Part shown: one piece after another, positions 10,915-24,649 of the stretch | How positions within the stretch are numbered: position 1 is the first letter of the stretch | Layout of the letters: each line of letters starts with the position of its first letter | From: Enchytraeus crypticus | Lineage: Eukaryota; Annelida; Clitellata; Enchytraeida; Enchytraeidae | Length of the DNA stretch: 64,000 nucleotides | Assembly (NCBI GenBank): GCA_905160935.1 | Contig: CAJHZI010000197.1 | Span: 434,001-498,000, forward strand | Direction of reading: 5' to 3' | The notes under the pieces: generated by a model | Told to the model about the DNA's origin: nothing | Seen by the model: only the letters and a program-made list of their open reading frames with translations | The model's database searches: none | Program-made: the position numbers and the translations under genes

Positions 10915-11060
10915 GTCCTCTCGACTCCAATTTCGCTCTCTTTTTCTACTTCGCAGTCTTCACTGGTTCCCTGTTAATCAACGTATAAAATATAAAATAG
11001 CTCTATTCACTTCAAAACTCTGCGATTTGGCAAGCCTTCTTACTTATCTGAAATTCTGAA
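10915..11060 (+). mobile_element. CR1-like LINE C-terminal scrap
   Basis: Reads LLRSLHWFPVNQRIKYKIAL, the C-terminal LHWLPV..RI.YKI motif of CR1-type LINEs. Confidence 0.65.
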
Positions 11061-11249
11061 AAAATGCAAGGGTCGACAACGAATAACGTTTATTAAGAGT
11101 CTTAGCAAATGGATGCAGTTAACTGAAACAGAGATGATCAGAGCAACAATGGACAGAGACATCTGGAGGAATATGACCATGACCGCCCACGCACCCAGGC
11201 TTGGAACAGGCACGGCACTTAGAGAAGAAGAAGAAGAAGATTACGGTAT

Positions 11250-13280
<2,031 letters not shown>

Positions 13281-13289
13281 TAGTATCCG

Positions 13290-13450
13290 GTTTCCGGCCA
13301 ACCTGTACAATATACTAACCGTTACCTGCACGCGTCGCATGAGGCGACTAAGCAAGAATTGAGGAAGGAAGGAATCGCGAAACCTCCTCAGAAGCCGTAC
13401 TTCTTCCAAGATAAAGACTACATTAGACATCGATAAGGCAGGCATAACAC
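13290..13450 (+). mobile_element. SINE S3 fragment
   Basis: Shares gaggcgactaa, aacctcctcagaagc and agacatcgataaggca-type blocks with the full copy at 33161-33524. Confidence 0.6.
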
Positions 13451-13589
13451 GATAATACTAGAGAGAGAGAGAGAGAGAGAGTTTCTGACAATTATTATCT
13501 TGTGTTACGCTTGTGTTATCTCTCTCTGGATGCGTGTATCTTGGCTCACTTATGCACAAGTACAAATTTACTTACAATATTTTGTAATA

Positions 13590-13800
13590 GCATTTCGAGC
13601 AAAATTCTTTTTTAGACTGACTAGTTTTCGATGTATATAACGCCTCCACTCTTCTCTGTCTTCCGCTTTCCCGTTCAAGATCCACTCGTATGTGGACATA
13701 TGAATGCCAGGTGCAGAGAATGAGTTTCGTAGTGTCTGATCTCGTAACGGCAGTTCCTTGGTATTAAACACTCTCTACTTGATTCACTCTTTCTTTTACA
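13590..13800 (-). mobile_element. LINE-C 3' end scrap
   Basis: The + strand block tataacgcctccactcttct, then gtcttccgctttc, is repeated at 21181, 39347 and 48995, where it precedes the LINE-C C-terminus. Confidence 0.7.
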
Positions 13801-14189
13801 TCTATTCTGTTTACTTTGCCTTTTCTTACTTATTAAAGAGGGTTCCAAGACCCCACCCGGAGGTGCCACGCGGCTGCCCTTACCAGTTGCCCAGCTAGAG
13901 TTCTACCCGCCTGATAGCCCACCTGTTTTCTCTATTTATTCATTGCTGTTTTTCATAAAGCAATTCTTCTTTTAATATAAGAGTAGCACTCTCCATTCTC
14001 TCTCTGCTGTTGTGAATATGAAATCAAGAATAACAATTGCGTTCAACTTCAATAGCCTATCCCATTGAGTGGAGTTCATTTTTGCAGTTGATATCTTTCT
14101 AACAGTAGATATTCAGATATACAACGGTTGATCAGTAAGTAGTGAGAAAAGTATGAGGAATAGTTGTTCTTTACAATTAATCAATAAGA

Positions 14190-14900
14190 ATTTAGCGTAC
14201 AGTTCGTCGCCATAACCAATATTAGGGACGTCTCTTGCAGATCCTGCACAAACTTACGCAAAATACCACGCTATGACGACTGAGTATACAGAGACCACAA
14301 GAGATAGCGAAATCAAAACTGGGCAAGTTCAAGATACAAGACAGACCGGTAAAAATTTAGGCCTATGGTGGAAAGAGATGGGTTGTAGCTTGCCTATGAA
14401 GGCACCAATACAATTACAAGATCGAAGATCTTGTGGCGGAGAATTCCATTTTATCGGAGCAGAAAGCATGAAGAGCGTCTGCCATTGGCAGATTTTATAT
14501 TTGGGGAAGGTTTTTATTAGAGGAGCGAAGTCTATTAGAGGGTTCATAGATTGGTAAAAGGTGAGACAGATCGGTTGGTTTATCATAATTTAATTCCTCG
14601 AAAGCCAAGGAAGCTACCTTGATTTTATTCGTTCAGAGAGTGGAAGCCAGTGTACTTTAGAAGAGGAGACGTGGGGGATTTGAATATTTTGATATTGCAG
14701 ACGATACGATAAGAGAAGTTAAGAGACTTTTTTTAAGAATAGTCACGTGGATGAAGCCACTGTGTTTGGATGGCAACCGTTCTGAAGATGTCTGTTGAGC
14801 TGTTATTATAAATAGTGGATAAAAAAAATTTAATATTAACATTTGAAAGGTTTTGACCCACAATGAGATTGCAGTGAACATGAAGAGAGTTTTGGGGGAT
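14190..14900 (-). mobile_element. LINE-A 3' end
   Basis: Minus-strand ICLTFYQSMNPLIDFAPLIK, then WNSPPQDLRSCNCIGAFIGK, the LINE-A C-terminus (compare 640-840). Its 3' UTR at 14190-14290 shares the gacgtctcttgcag and atgacgactgagtac blocks. Confidence 0.85.
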
Positions 14901-15214
14901 AATGCCCCTTCTCAGGCTACAGTATAATACTGGTGGGTACTTAATTCCAGCGTGGCCGGTTATCGACCGAAGACGAGTACAGTTCAGGCTGCTCTGTCTA
15001 GACCTGTATCGAAGAAACTATTCAACCTTTCCAGGATGTGATAAAAAAATATCGATTATTAAGATATGTAGTTGATAATCTTAACATAATGATCACTATT
15101 CTTCAGCTCTTTCAACTACACTAGCGCCTTTTAATAACCTCTGATAATTTCTATAGCGGCTTCGGCTTAAGCGGCTTTTGGCCTCAAGCTGCATATTTTT
15201 TCTCCTACCCATAC

Positions 15215-17230
15215 CTCATCACATCCTTGATCTTTTAATTACCCTTGACATGACTAAGTTGATTGACTCCGGAGTCTCAGAGTTGTCATTGTCTGATCAC
15301 AGTGCAATTTTCTGAAAATTGCCTGTGATCATTAACTCCTATGCCTCTAGAACTGTTAAAAGTTATCGTAAACTCTCTTCCATCGATATTTTCAGTTTCT
15401 GCTGATGTTATGGCTTCTTCTTTATTCTCCAATCCAACTTCAACTTTGCTAATTTTACTCAACAGTTCGCCTTTAGACTAGCACTCTCCTCTCTTAACTA
15501 TTACTCCAATCCAAGGAAACCCGATATTTCCGATGAAATTCTTGTACAAAAATCATTCCGTTCCCAACTAGAATCTAAATGTAGGCGAGATAAGAAAAAT
15601 CCTCCTGAAATGCAAAACGCCACGATCAAGGCTAACTACGCTAAACAATGTAAGTTAGTTGATCATATGAACTCTTCTACCAAGATTTCTTTCTCTAGGA
15701 ACTTGATCTTGCAGAATCAAAACTGCCCCAAAAAGGTTTGGGGAACCCTCGATTCACTGCTTCGCTGCTCGATTCAGTATCCTTAAGTCACTTCCAAATG
15801 CCAATTCTCTTTCTACTCTTGCTAGAAACTTTCTTAATTTTTAAGGACAAAATTTCAAGACTCTCTTGTTCTATATCACCCAGCGTTAATTGTTCTGACT
15901 ACCGCACTTTCTTCTATGACAAATCCACCTGTATTGTGAAATTTTAAATTTAATTTTTTAGTCTGTTACTCTGCTCTACCGACTCATCACGCTAGATGCT
16001 ATTCTAACCGAACTATTTAAATCATGCATTGATGCCCTCCTTGTTCCAATTATTTATTTGATTAATCTTTCACTTTCTGAAAGAATTCTTCCTTCTTCGT
16101 TTAAAACTGCTGTTGTTTCTCCTCTACTTCAAAAGCAGTCACTACCAAAAGATGACCTTTCTAGCTATCGTCCCATTTCCAGCTTGAATTTCATTTCCGA
16201 AATATTGGAAAAAGTAATCTATACTTGCTTATGCAGCCATCTTGAATCTTTTCCTTCGCTATCTTGTTTTTAATCTGCATTTAGAAAGCTTCACAACGCT
16301 GAAACTGCCTTACTCAGCATTCATTGTGACCTTAGCCTAGCCTTAAACTCTCAAAAGGTATCAGCCCCTTTACTACTAGAGCTTTCGGCTGCCTTCGACA
16401 CCATTGATCAAAACATTCTCACCAGTAGACTTAAAACGTGCTTTGGTATCTATGACTCTGCTTTCTTTCTGATCTCCAACTATCTCTCTGATCGCACTCA
16501 ATCTGTTATTATTGATTATGAACGCTTCCCGGACTACCTCTTCTTTGTGTTGTGCCTCAAGGATCCGTACTCGGACCTTTACTTTTTTTCACTCCATACT
16601 ACCCCACTTATTTATGTTGTAAACGGTGCTTCAATAAAGTTTCACTTCTATGCTGAGAATACTCAGCTGAATATCTCATTTTCCTGCTCAGATTCTGATC
16701 TGAAATTGCAACATCGTTCATCTGTTCAAGATTGGCAAAGTTTATTCGTAGTTTTGTTGCAATCGTCACTCTGTTGATCCTTCTAAAACCGAATATATTT
16801 TAATCGACACCCCCATCAAAGAACCAAAGTAACCAATTCTTCTGTGTATTTTCAAAATTTCACTCTCACTCCTACTCCCTTGGCTAAAACCTTGGTGTCA
16901 TATTTTATGAAAACATTGACAAATCTCATGTCTCATCTGTCTGTCGTCCTTCTTTCTTTCAGACCTGTCAAATCAGACAGTTACGCTCCTCTCTCGATAA
17001 AAATTCATTTGTAATTCTTGCAAACTTAATTCAAAACTTGACTACTGTAACTTATTGCTATATGCCTACTTTCTTCTCTAATGCGTTTGCGACGCGTTCA
17101 GAATTCTCTAGCACGTATTGTCTGTCATTTCTCAAGGCTTCAGACCACCTCTACTTCATTATTTATTAATTATCATTGGCTTCCTGTGATTCAATGAATT
17201 AATTATAAAGTCGATCTACAATTTAATTTC
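15215..17230 (+). mobile_element. LINE-A body: endonuclease end through RT
   Basis: SELSLSDHSAIF (endonuclease SDH motif, about 15275-15315), QNCPKKVWGTLDSLL (15720), FKSCIDALLVPIIYLINLSL (16015), ILPSSFKTAVVSPLLQKQ (16085), SYRPISSLNFISEILEKVIY (16160), LLELSAAFDTIDQNIL (16375), FHFYAENTQLNISFS (16640) and NSLARIVCHFSRLQTTST (17100). These are the ordered RT blocks of a CR1/L2-type LINE. The catalytic Y-A-D-D block reads YAEN and frames shift repeatedly, so the copy is dead. Confidence 0.88.
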
Positions 17231-17234
17231 AGTT

Positions 17235-17770
17235 TCAATTCCTAAAAAACCTAATGCTGGTGAATGTTCAGATTACAGAGCAATAAGCTTAATAGCACAT
17301 GCATCTAAAATCTTATTAAAAATATTAAATAATATTATTCAGTCAAAATCAGATGCAATACTGAGTAACTCACAGATTGGCTTTGGAAAAGGATGTTGTA
17401 CTAGTGAAGCAATAGGAGTTATGAGAGTTATATATGATTATATATGAACACAGCTTCGTACATGGAAATGATGTCTTCATATGTTTTGTAGAATTAGAAA
17501 AGGCTTTGTTAGAATAGACTGGATAATGAATTTAAACATCTTGAGGTGGATTGGAGTTGAAATGAAAGATAAAAGCTTGTTTTAAATTTGTACATGAATC
17601 AGAAAGCAATAGTCGAATTCCAGCAAGAGTTCGCTGATTAGAGTGAAATAAGATTGAGGGTATGACACCACTACTGTTTAATCTGTATGCCGAGGCGATA
17701 ATGGATGGAAGATATTGAGGAACCAATAATTATTGGAGGTAAATTGCTGAAAATCGCCTATTGTTATAGA
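17235..17770 (+). mobile_element. LINE-C RT fragment
   Basis: IPKKPNAGECSDYRAISLIA, HASKILLKILNNIIQ and SQIGFGKGCCTSEAIGVMRV, fragment of a second LINE type; a degenerate LFNLYAEAIME block is near 17680. Stops are frequent. Confidence 0.8.
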
Positions 17771-19260
17771 GGAAATTATATGATATTATATTGGTATAGA
17801 TATGTAACTTTATACATGTAGTACTTACATTTACTGTTGTTGGATTTCATTTCCGTTTGCTTCGGTGTCTCGTGCGTTAATGAATCGACTATAGTCTGAT
17901 TACTATAGTACGTGGACATGCATTCATCCCTACATGTCTCTGTATGCCTACATCATTGTGTATCCTCATATGCTTCCATGTATGTCTCTATGTTGCATTG
18001 AGTATCTGTGAATGTCCACTATTCATAAAGGCCCTCCCTCGGTACGAGAGTAGTAGTTGATCTGTGGATCATTCAGTCTCGAGGTTCGAACCCAGTGCTA
18101 TCTGCTCACTTCCTCTCTCCGGCTATAACGGCTCTTAGCGTCAAACTTAGTTGCTACGCAATCGTTTGCATTATATTTACTGCATGCTAACTTCAATCTA
18201 CGATTAGTGATTTGCATTACCTGTAATAAAAGATAGAGATATCAACAAACGGTGTCGTCATATTACTTACGCATGACGTTGGTAGAGCTGGGCTTTCCCG
18301 GCTTTGATGGTTCAGATCCTCTAAGTACCTGTGCTCCTACCTAGCTAAAATCTCCCCAGAAGAGCACAAGGAACTCATTATTATATTATGAATGGTCTGA
18401 GTGTCACAGCTTTGAGATATGACATGAAGATTAATATAAAGAAGACAGAAGTTATGAGAGTGTCTAGGAATCTCAGGGATTTTAGTTTGATTTAATTTAA
18501 TTTAAAGAGTTTATCTTGCACAATAAAATCACATGTAGGCCTATAGGTTAATGAAACATGAAATAACTCAGACAGGCTAAACATTAGACTTCAGGCACTT
18601 ACTTAAAAGGACCCTCAGAAGAATTATTTAGCTTAATAGGCGTTATAAAATAAGTAGTACTACTAACTAAGCAGATATAGAATAATAATTTGACATAAAT
18701 ATTCAGTTCGAAAAAGTTAGAAGCATATGAAAAAATTTAAAAACATGCTTATTAGGGTAGATCGTCAGAGAAAAAATTTTGAGATGTTGATTTTGGAGAG
18801 CTGTACAAAGTTGCTCTAACATACTGGTAACTGATTTAGAATGAAATTAGTCAAAAACAATTTGACTAGCCTTGCCGCCAAGACTTTGTAAATGTCATCG
18901 GAATTACATAGCTAATTCAGCATTCCATATAACTACTAAAAGTTCACATTGTAGTTTAATAAACGTGTTTATTGTACTGCAACCACAAATATGTAGCGTG
19001 GTATAGATGGGATTCTTACTTCAACCATCATAGAAAATATTAACCACTACAAATGAAAAAAATTCTGATCATATATGTGTGCAAAATGTTCATTATACTA
19101 TAAATGTCAGGTTAAGCAAGAATTTCAAAATTTACCTGAAATCTTAGAGCAGTTCATTTAATGCCAATGTCCACATACTGCACCAATAATATGAACTGTC
19201 AATTTAATTAAAACAGTTTACAGTCCGTTTTGGATCTAAAGTGGAGATTTCTTTTCTGGA
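17770..19260. other. Mixed intronic sequence
   Basis: A possible tRNA-like SINE head with GAGGTTCGAACCC near 18081-18093 and a LINE-C scrap (DMKINIKKTEVMRVSRN, 18422-18473) are visible. The rest holds nothing I recognise. Confidence 0.55.
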
Positions 19261-19285
19261 GGACAATATAGCTCTTATAGATCTA

Positions 19286-19720
19286 TCACGCCTTAAATTT
19301 CGTAACTGCTGCTGATGCTTCCGTAACAAGTTTTACAAGGCTCTCCACACTTTCACTATGACAAGGATACTCTTCCAATGGCCTCTTTTTCGGTACATGT
19401 AGAGCTTCAACAATTTCTTCATCGCTAATATTTTGGAGCATTGATGTTTGAGTCCTTGTAACTTCCTGCCAGTTGTCGAGACAATAGTCACCAACAGCAT
19501 TGAAGTTTAGAAGGGGGACTTGATATATTCTCTTCAGACGTCGCTGTCGTTTGTCTTGCATATTTAATACTTCTTGCAGGTAGCTCTCTTATTTCTCTTC
19601 TGTTGTCGATTAGAATTGAAAGCAAAATGTTTTCTGGGTGACCAAAGAAAGCATTCCGCTGAATGCATTTGTCAACAACCTGTAGCTCACTTTTGCGAAA
19701 GAAACGAGAGTATTGTTTAA
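19286..19720 (-). pseudogene. Remnant of a dispersed uncharacterised protein family
   Basis: The minus strand reads VDKCIQRNAFFGHPENILLS (about 19620-19685), IREIRELPARSIKYAR-like sequence, then VPLLNFNAVGDYCLDNWQEV and EEYPCHSESVESLVKLVTEA, SAAV. From memory this resembles uncharacterised proteins found in many copies in invertebrate genomes (FFAHPENILLAM...PELNF...CHTQAVER.VKLVTEASAAV). The final 91 residues are open; upstream the frame shifts. Function unknown; a mobile-element-borne domain is likely, since it lies among repeats inside an intron on the opposite strand. Neither start nor full length can be set. Confidence 0.5.
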
Positions 19721-20134
19721 GATGTCATCATCAGTGTCTGGAATCCATATATCACTGAGGTTCCAATATTATTGAAAACCACAAAGACTAACAAGACGTA
19801 AGCAGCAGTATGAGTTCTTCGGAGATTGGCGCAGATGAAACGTTGAAAACTGTGTTTATTGATTTTTGTCATGAATCAACACACAAACATAGGGAAGTGA
19901 AACAATCAAGATAAAATAAACGGTCATCAGTAAGGGCGAAATGCACTCTATCTAGCTGATTACCTGTACTATTATTCAATCGCAATGCGCATCTGAAAAT
20001 GTGACTAAAAACAAACGTGAAAATTTAAGAGAAGAAAAATACAATATATACATATTGTCATAACTTAATACACGATTAAAAAGATGTAAAAGAGTAAAAC
20101 CATTGCTATTGTTGTCAAGGACTGTATTTATTCC

Positions 20135-20276
20135 AATTTATAATCAGATGTTACTTATATAATTTAGTAAACTCTGCTTCAGAAATGCAGTTCCTGATAT
20201 CACTTGAAATGTCATTCCAGATGGTGCAACAATCGTTAACAAAGGAATTTAGAAAAGAGTGATTAGATTTTTTATA
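20135..20276 (-). mobile_element. LINE C-terminal scrap
   Basis: Minus-strand NHSFLNSFVNDCCTIWNDIS, SDIRNCISEAEFTKLYK: the W..I...IRN..S...FK motif ending CR1/L2-type LINE proteins. It stops exactly where the inverted repeat starts. Confidence 0.6.
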
Positions 20277-21127
20277 TACACTGTGTTTTTTATAACTGAT
20301 ACCCCAAATTGTTTTAATAATAAAGTCGTAAGAAGTTGACCAATGTTCTTGAAATTTACAGCACTTGACCAGCCGCCAGTTCTTCAAAATATGGAGAAAT
20401 TTCGTTTGAATATCTTTAATAACGTGGAACTTATAGTTTCTCGAATAGGAGTGGGGTCAGATAAGAAATTTCCAATACAGGATTACGGGCGTGTTACTTT
20501 TAGCGTAGATTATCTCTATAAAAATACTAGCTAACACGCAATTGAAAATTTCTGCTAATGCTATTTTGAAGAGCAATCATTTCTTTTCAAAACGACGTAA
20601 AATACGTTCTGATATGTTCTTAGTTGACCAAGGTATTGAACTTTTTATGCATGCATTGCATGAAGAGAATAAACGAAGAAGCTATTTTAACTGTCGGGCA
20701 AGAGTGGCTGCAGTGGCTGCGGTGATAGCAGTTGTACCCAGACATGCAATGCATGCATTAAAAGTTCAATAACTTTGTCAATTAAGAACATATCAGCATG
20801 TATTTTGCGTCATTTTGCAAAGAAGTGATTGCTCTTAAAAATAACATTTGCTGAAATTTTGTGACGTGTTCGCTATTATTTTTATAGAGATAAATTTACG
20901 CTGCATGTAATACGCCCGTAATCCTGTATTGGAATTTTCTTATCTGACTCCACTGCTATTCAAAAAACTATAACTTTCACGTTATTAAAGATATTCAAAC
21001 GAAATTTCTCTATGTGTGGTAGAATTGGCTGCTGGTCAAGTACTGTAAATTTCAAGAACAGTGGTCAACTCCTTACGACTTTATTGTTAAAACAATTTGG
21101 GGTATCAGTTGTAAAAAACACAGTGTA
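20277..21127. mobile_element. 851-bp long inverted-repeat DNA element
   Basis: Starts TACACTG and ends CAGTGTA. Arms of about 380 bp (20277-20660 and 20745-21127) are complementary at roughly 85-90% by eye, with an 80-bp spacer. It carries no open frame beyond chance. The CACTG/CAGTG ends resemble hAT termini, but no target duplication was convincingly seen. A half copy lies at 9420-9815. A tir-only foldback transposon is the best guess. Confidence 0.8.
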
Positions 21128-21154
21128 GAAAATTTGTGGAGCTGAAAATTCCTA

Positions 21155-21800
21155 GTGCACTGCCAACTGGCAGGTCCATGGCGTATAACGCCTCCACTCT
21201 TCTCGGTCTTCCGCTTTCCTCTTTATGTCCACATATGAGTGGATCTTAAAATTATCAAACATTCCTAATCTCGGTCTGCCCCTGGCTCTTTCTTTTCATT
21301 CTGCCTTCTATGACCTCTTTTAATAGACTTTCTCCACTTAGAATGTGTCCCATCCAACTCTTCTTTCTATTTATTAATGCATTTATAAACTGTCTATCTG
21401 TACCAACTGTCTCCAGAATTTCCTTATTTGTAACCCTTTAAGTCCAGCTAATCCTTTTTAGTCTTCTCCATATCCACATTTTCAATGCGTCTAGTTTCCT
21501 GATATCTGCCTTCCTTAAGGTCCATGTTTCACATCCATATAATAGCGTGGTCCATACCAAGGTTTTCACTATCTTTATTTTATTGTCTTACGTTAGGCTT
21601 TTTGTTAAAAGTTCTTTCCTATTACCGATGGCTTCTTTTGCTTGTACAATCCTACTACATATTTCAGTGTCACATTTTCCATCATCTGTTATTGGATGAC
21701 CTAAATATTTGAAACTCCTTACCTGTTCCAATATCGTGCCGTTTATTATAACTGACTTCACCTCTATTCTGGGACACTCTCATCAACTATGTCATATGCT
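21155..21800 (-). mobile_element. LINE-C C-terminus and 3' end
   Basis: Minus-strand sequence gives KxEDIRKLDALKMWIWRRLK-like and ISWT..VTNKEILETV-like blocks, and VGRGRPRLGMF-type ends, matching 39318-40000 and 50045-50275. 3' end has the agtgcactgccaactggcag block. Confidence 0.8.
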
Positions 21801-22279
21801 TGCAATATTCTGTATTAAATGTTACAGGTGTTGTATGGACCATGTTTCAAGCCATACGGTAAATTGAAATTTAATTGAAATTTTCAGCTTATTATTATTA
21901 TTGAACTCTTTCTGTAAAGTATTCTCGAAGATCGATTTCGGCTATGACACTACTATGTTGGTTTTCCTTGTTTATAATAAATTATTATAATAACATGCCC
22001 ATAACTTTGTCTTCTGGAAAATGCTTCAAAAATAATTTCATCTCATCACCTCAGTGTATTCGAGGTGAAGGTGAAGTTTCACTCATATGTAACTATTAAT
22101 TTGCTGAAACATTACTTCAATGGTGCTGTGCATTTATAAAACGCTCTAGTTGAATGAAGTAATTGTACATGTACGTAACTGAAGTTATCAACTTCTATCT
22201 GATATAATTAGTGATAATTACATTTTTAACGTGGTAATAGCTTACTCATACCAATTTAGTGTTATTCATTTATTTGTAG

Positions 22280-22397
22280 TTAGTCATCACTTTGGTTTTG
22301 GATTAATGGACGCTGCTGCAATGGTTGAGATGGCCAGCACGTGGGAAACAGTTCCACTTCAGAGGCGATGTACTGTGTACACGTCTTTTGAACCTAG
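22280..22397 (+). CDS. Furin: Furin-like convertase exon d: catalytic/P-domain junction
   Basis: Acceptor ttatttgtag, donor GTATTT. It encodes (V)SHHFGFGLMDAAAMVEMA and STWETVPLQRRCTVYTSFEP, matching human KVSHSYGYGLLDAGAMVALA and the first P-domain residues including its first Cys. HFGFG.MDA is the conserved C-terminal helix of the convertase catalytic domain. The donor GTATTT is weaker than consensus, but the phase (two bases of an Arg codon) fits exon e exactly. It follows a 12.2-kb intron holding several LINE fragments and an 851-bp inverted repeat. Confidence 0.94.
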
Positions 22398-22579
22398 GTA
22401 TTTGTATTTTTATTCTGCTGTGTTTCTGGAAATGTCTAGTCCAAAGTACATATTTATAATCGCTAACATCTTTTGTGCTTCTGAAAGAGCTTCCTTTGAT
22501 CTACGCATTAGTCTCGTCAAAGGCTATGCCTTATTCAAATTTATTCAAATAGTTATATAGCCGGAAAGAATATTGATTT

Positions 22580-22856
22580 ACAAAATGTTTCTCCAAGCTT
22601 TCCTGTGTGCTTGCTTAGTCACTATTTACGGCACAGGCAGATTAGGGTTGGATTTTCATCAATACCTAGTACCCAGCACTAGTTCATATTTTATATGAAC
22701 TAATAAACGTCAAACTCATTTTAAGAGGTTTCTTCAAGCTTTCCTGGGTGCTTGCTTAGTCGCCATTTACGGCACAGGCAGATTAGGTTTGGTTTTTCAT
22801 CAATAGCTAGTACCCAGCACTAGTTCATATTTTGATGAACTATTAAAAGTCAGACA
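22580..22856. repeat. 147-bp tandem duplication
   Basis: Two copies of the gctttcctgtgtgcttgctt ... cccagcactagttcatattt segment, about 88-90% alike, in tandem 180 bp after exon d. Confidence 0.9.
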
Positions 22857-23033
22857 CATGCGTATTATTTGGCACAATTGAATTCTTGCTTCATGCGTTT
22901 GTTAAAATATTTTCAGTACTTGAATATCGGTAACGTATTCGTTGTATAAATTGTTAAATGATGTGGCTTATTCCAAAGGTATTAATATACATTAATATCT
23001 AGCAATATTAAATAGCAGAAATATGTTTATAAC

Positions 23034-23336
23034 CAGTGATTATATGCTTAGCAAAAGTAAGAGACAAGTAAAATCATTTGACTTACTTAAACAAAAGTAA
23101 AAGCAAAAGTCAAATTATTCTTAAAAGTAAAATTAAGTCAAAATAATTGTTAAAAGTGTAAGTAAAAGTATGTTGTTAAGTCAAATATTTTGTTTTTAAG
23201 ACTTCAACAACAAGAAAATCAACGGCAGCACTAATTTTTTAAACGAGTTCTTTGTTCAAAAGGAAAATTAAGGCATAAAAGCCTCGACATTGCCATTCAA
23301 GCACATCGTTTGTTACTATTAATGTTTAAGATCAGG

Positions 23337-23414
<78 letters not shown>

Positions 23415-24402
23415 TACTCAATCTTATTCGTCCATAACTCATAGCTTAATATGGCGAGTATGTTAAAATTAGTAGCAGGGAGAACGAGATAGCAATGTTT
23501 TGGATTATTTAAAATTTATTTCTAGTATAAATAGCAGCAGATATAAAGTGTCTAGTAATAAAAACGAACAATGCGGTCTTTATTACTAGGCATTTTATTA
23601 CTAGACCTTTTCTATCCCTGCCAGCTCCTGCTGGCATGGAAGAAGGCAATTAATTTAAAATTACATTTAAGGGCTAAACATTTCGAAATCTAAATTAATT
23701 GAGAAAACAGATCAGAAAAGAGGTTCCAATGATAGAAGGAGACAGCAGTCAAATGTGCGCTTTAAATTCATTGGTAGTAAAATGATCGCTCTCAGTTCAA
23801 CAATTTCTCGGGCTTCTATTGAAATCAGTCGTCAGATTGAGGACTATGTAAAGATAATGAGAATCGTTCGATGGGTGGTGGAGTAAGTAAATCAGGTCTG
23901 GATTTCTGGAGGGAACAAGCTGCGGTGTTGATAGACTAGCACTTATTGTTATGGACCTTCTAACAGCTCCAACTTCCCAGGCATATGTTGAAAGAATATT
24001 TTCAGTATGCGGCATTTTAACGTCTGGTAGAAGAAATCGAATGAACTCATCTCTTACAATGAGAGCCTATCTAAAACTCGACCATAATATGCTATCACCG
24101 CAGAAACAATGAGTAGCTTGCTGGTCATGGTAAAAGCGTATAACATTTTTATTAAAATTTGTGAATTATATGAATTACCTAACAATATAGAGCGGTTAGT
24201 GACATTAGCCTAAAACTGTGTAGTTGTTTACAACATGCATGTGGATGCGTAAGTAAAAGGAGTCAAATTATTTGGTTGCAAGTAAAAGCTTAAGTAAAAG
24301 TAAATTTCTTTCCCGAAGCATAAGTAAAAGTAAGTCAAATTATTTTTTGCTAAGTAAGAGTAAAACCAAAGTCTAAATATTTCTGCAAATCAAATATCAC
24401 TG
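23034..24402 (+). mobile_element. hAT transposon, degenerate
   Basis: Terminal repeats CAGTGAT... and ...ATATCACTG, flanked by 8-bp duplications TTTATAAC (23026-23033) and TTTAAAGC (24403-24410, 6 of 8 equal), as expected for hAT. Subterminal AAGTAAAAG/AGTCAAATTATT motifs cluster at both ends. 23895-24110 (+) reads LDFWREQAAVLID, VMDLLTAPTSQAYVERIFSV and CGILTSGRRNRM, the hAT C-terminal dimerisation domain. The rest of the transposase is lost; an AT microsatellite lies inside. Confidence 0.87.
23339..23413. repeat. (AT)n microsatellite
   Basis: Uninterrupted AT run of about 75 bp within the hAT element. Confidence 0.97.
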
Positions 24403-24649
24403 TTTAAAGCAATAATGATGAATGCAGAATGAAAATCCAGAATATAAATTTTTGCGACTATTATTGTTTCATTATTATTTGTTTATTCCTAATAAGAGAA
24501 ACTTCCTTTTAACGTGCCGGTATGTCATAATCTATGAAGTCGACACGGAGGAATCTAGATAAGAAATGGAATCTTAATGTCGGCAATCATTTGTGCGGCC
24601 GCCCTTTCGCCATACATAAGGCATTCCTAATAATGATAATAATAAAATA

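Noticed and set aside
18060-18130. Possible tRNA gene (GAGGTTCGAACCC)
   Set aside because: No full cloverleaf can be drawn; more likely a tRNA-like SINE head.
22231-22560. 109-residue open frame starting before exon d
   Set aside because: Only 22280-22397 matches furin and has splice borders; the rest is intron.
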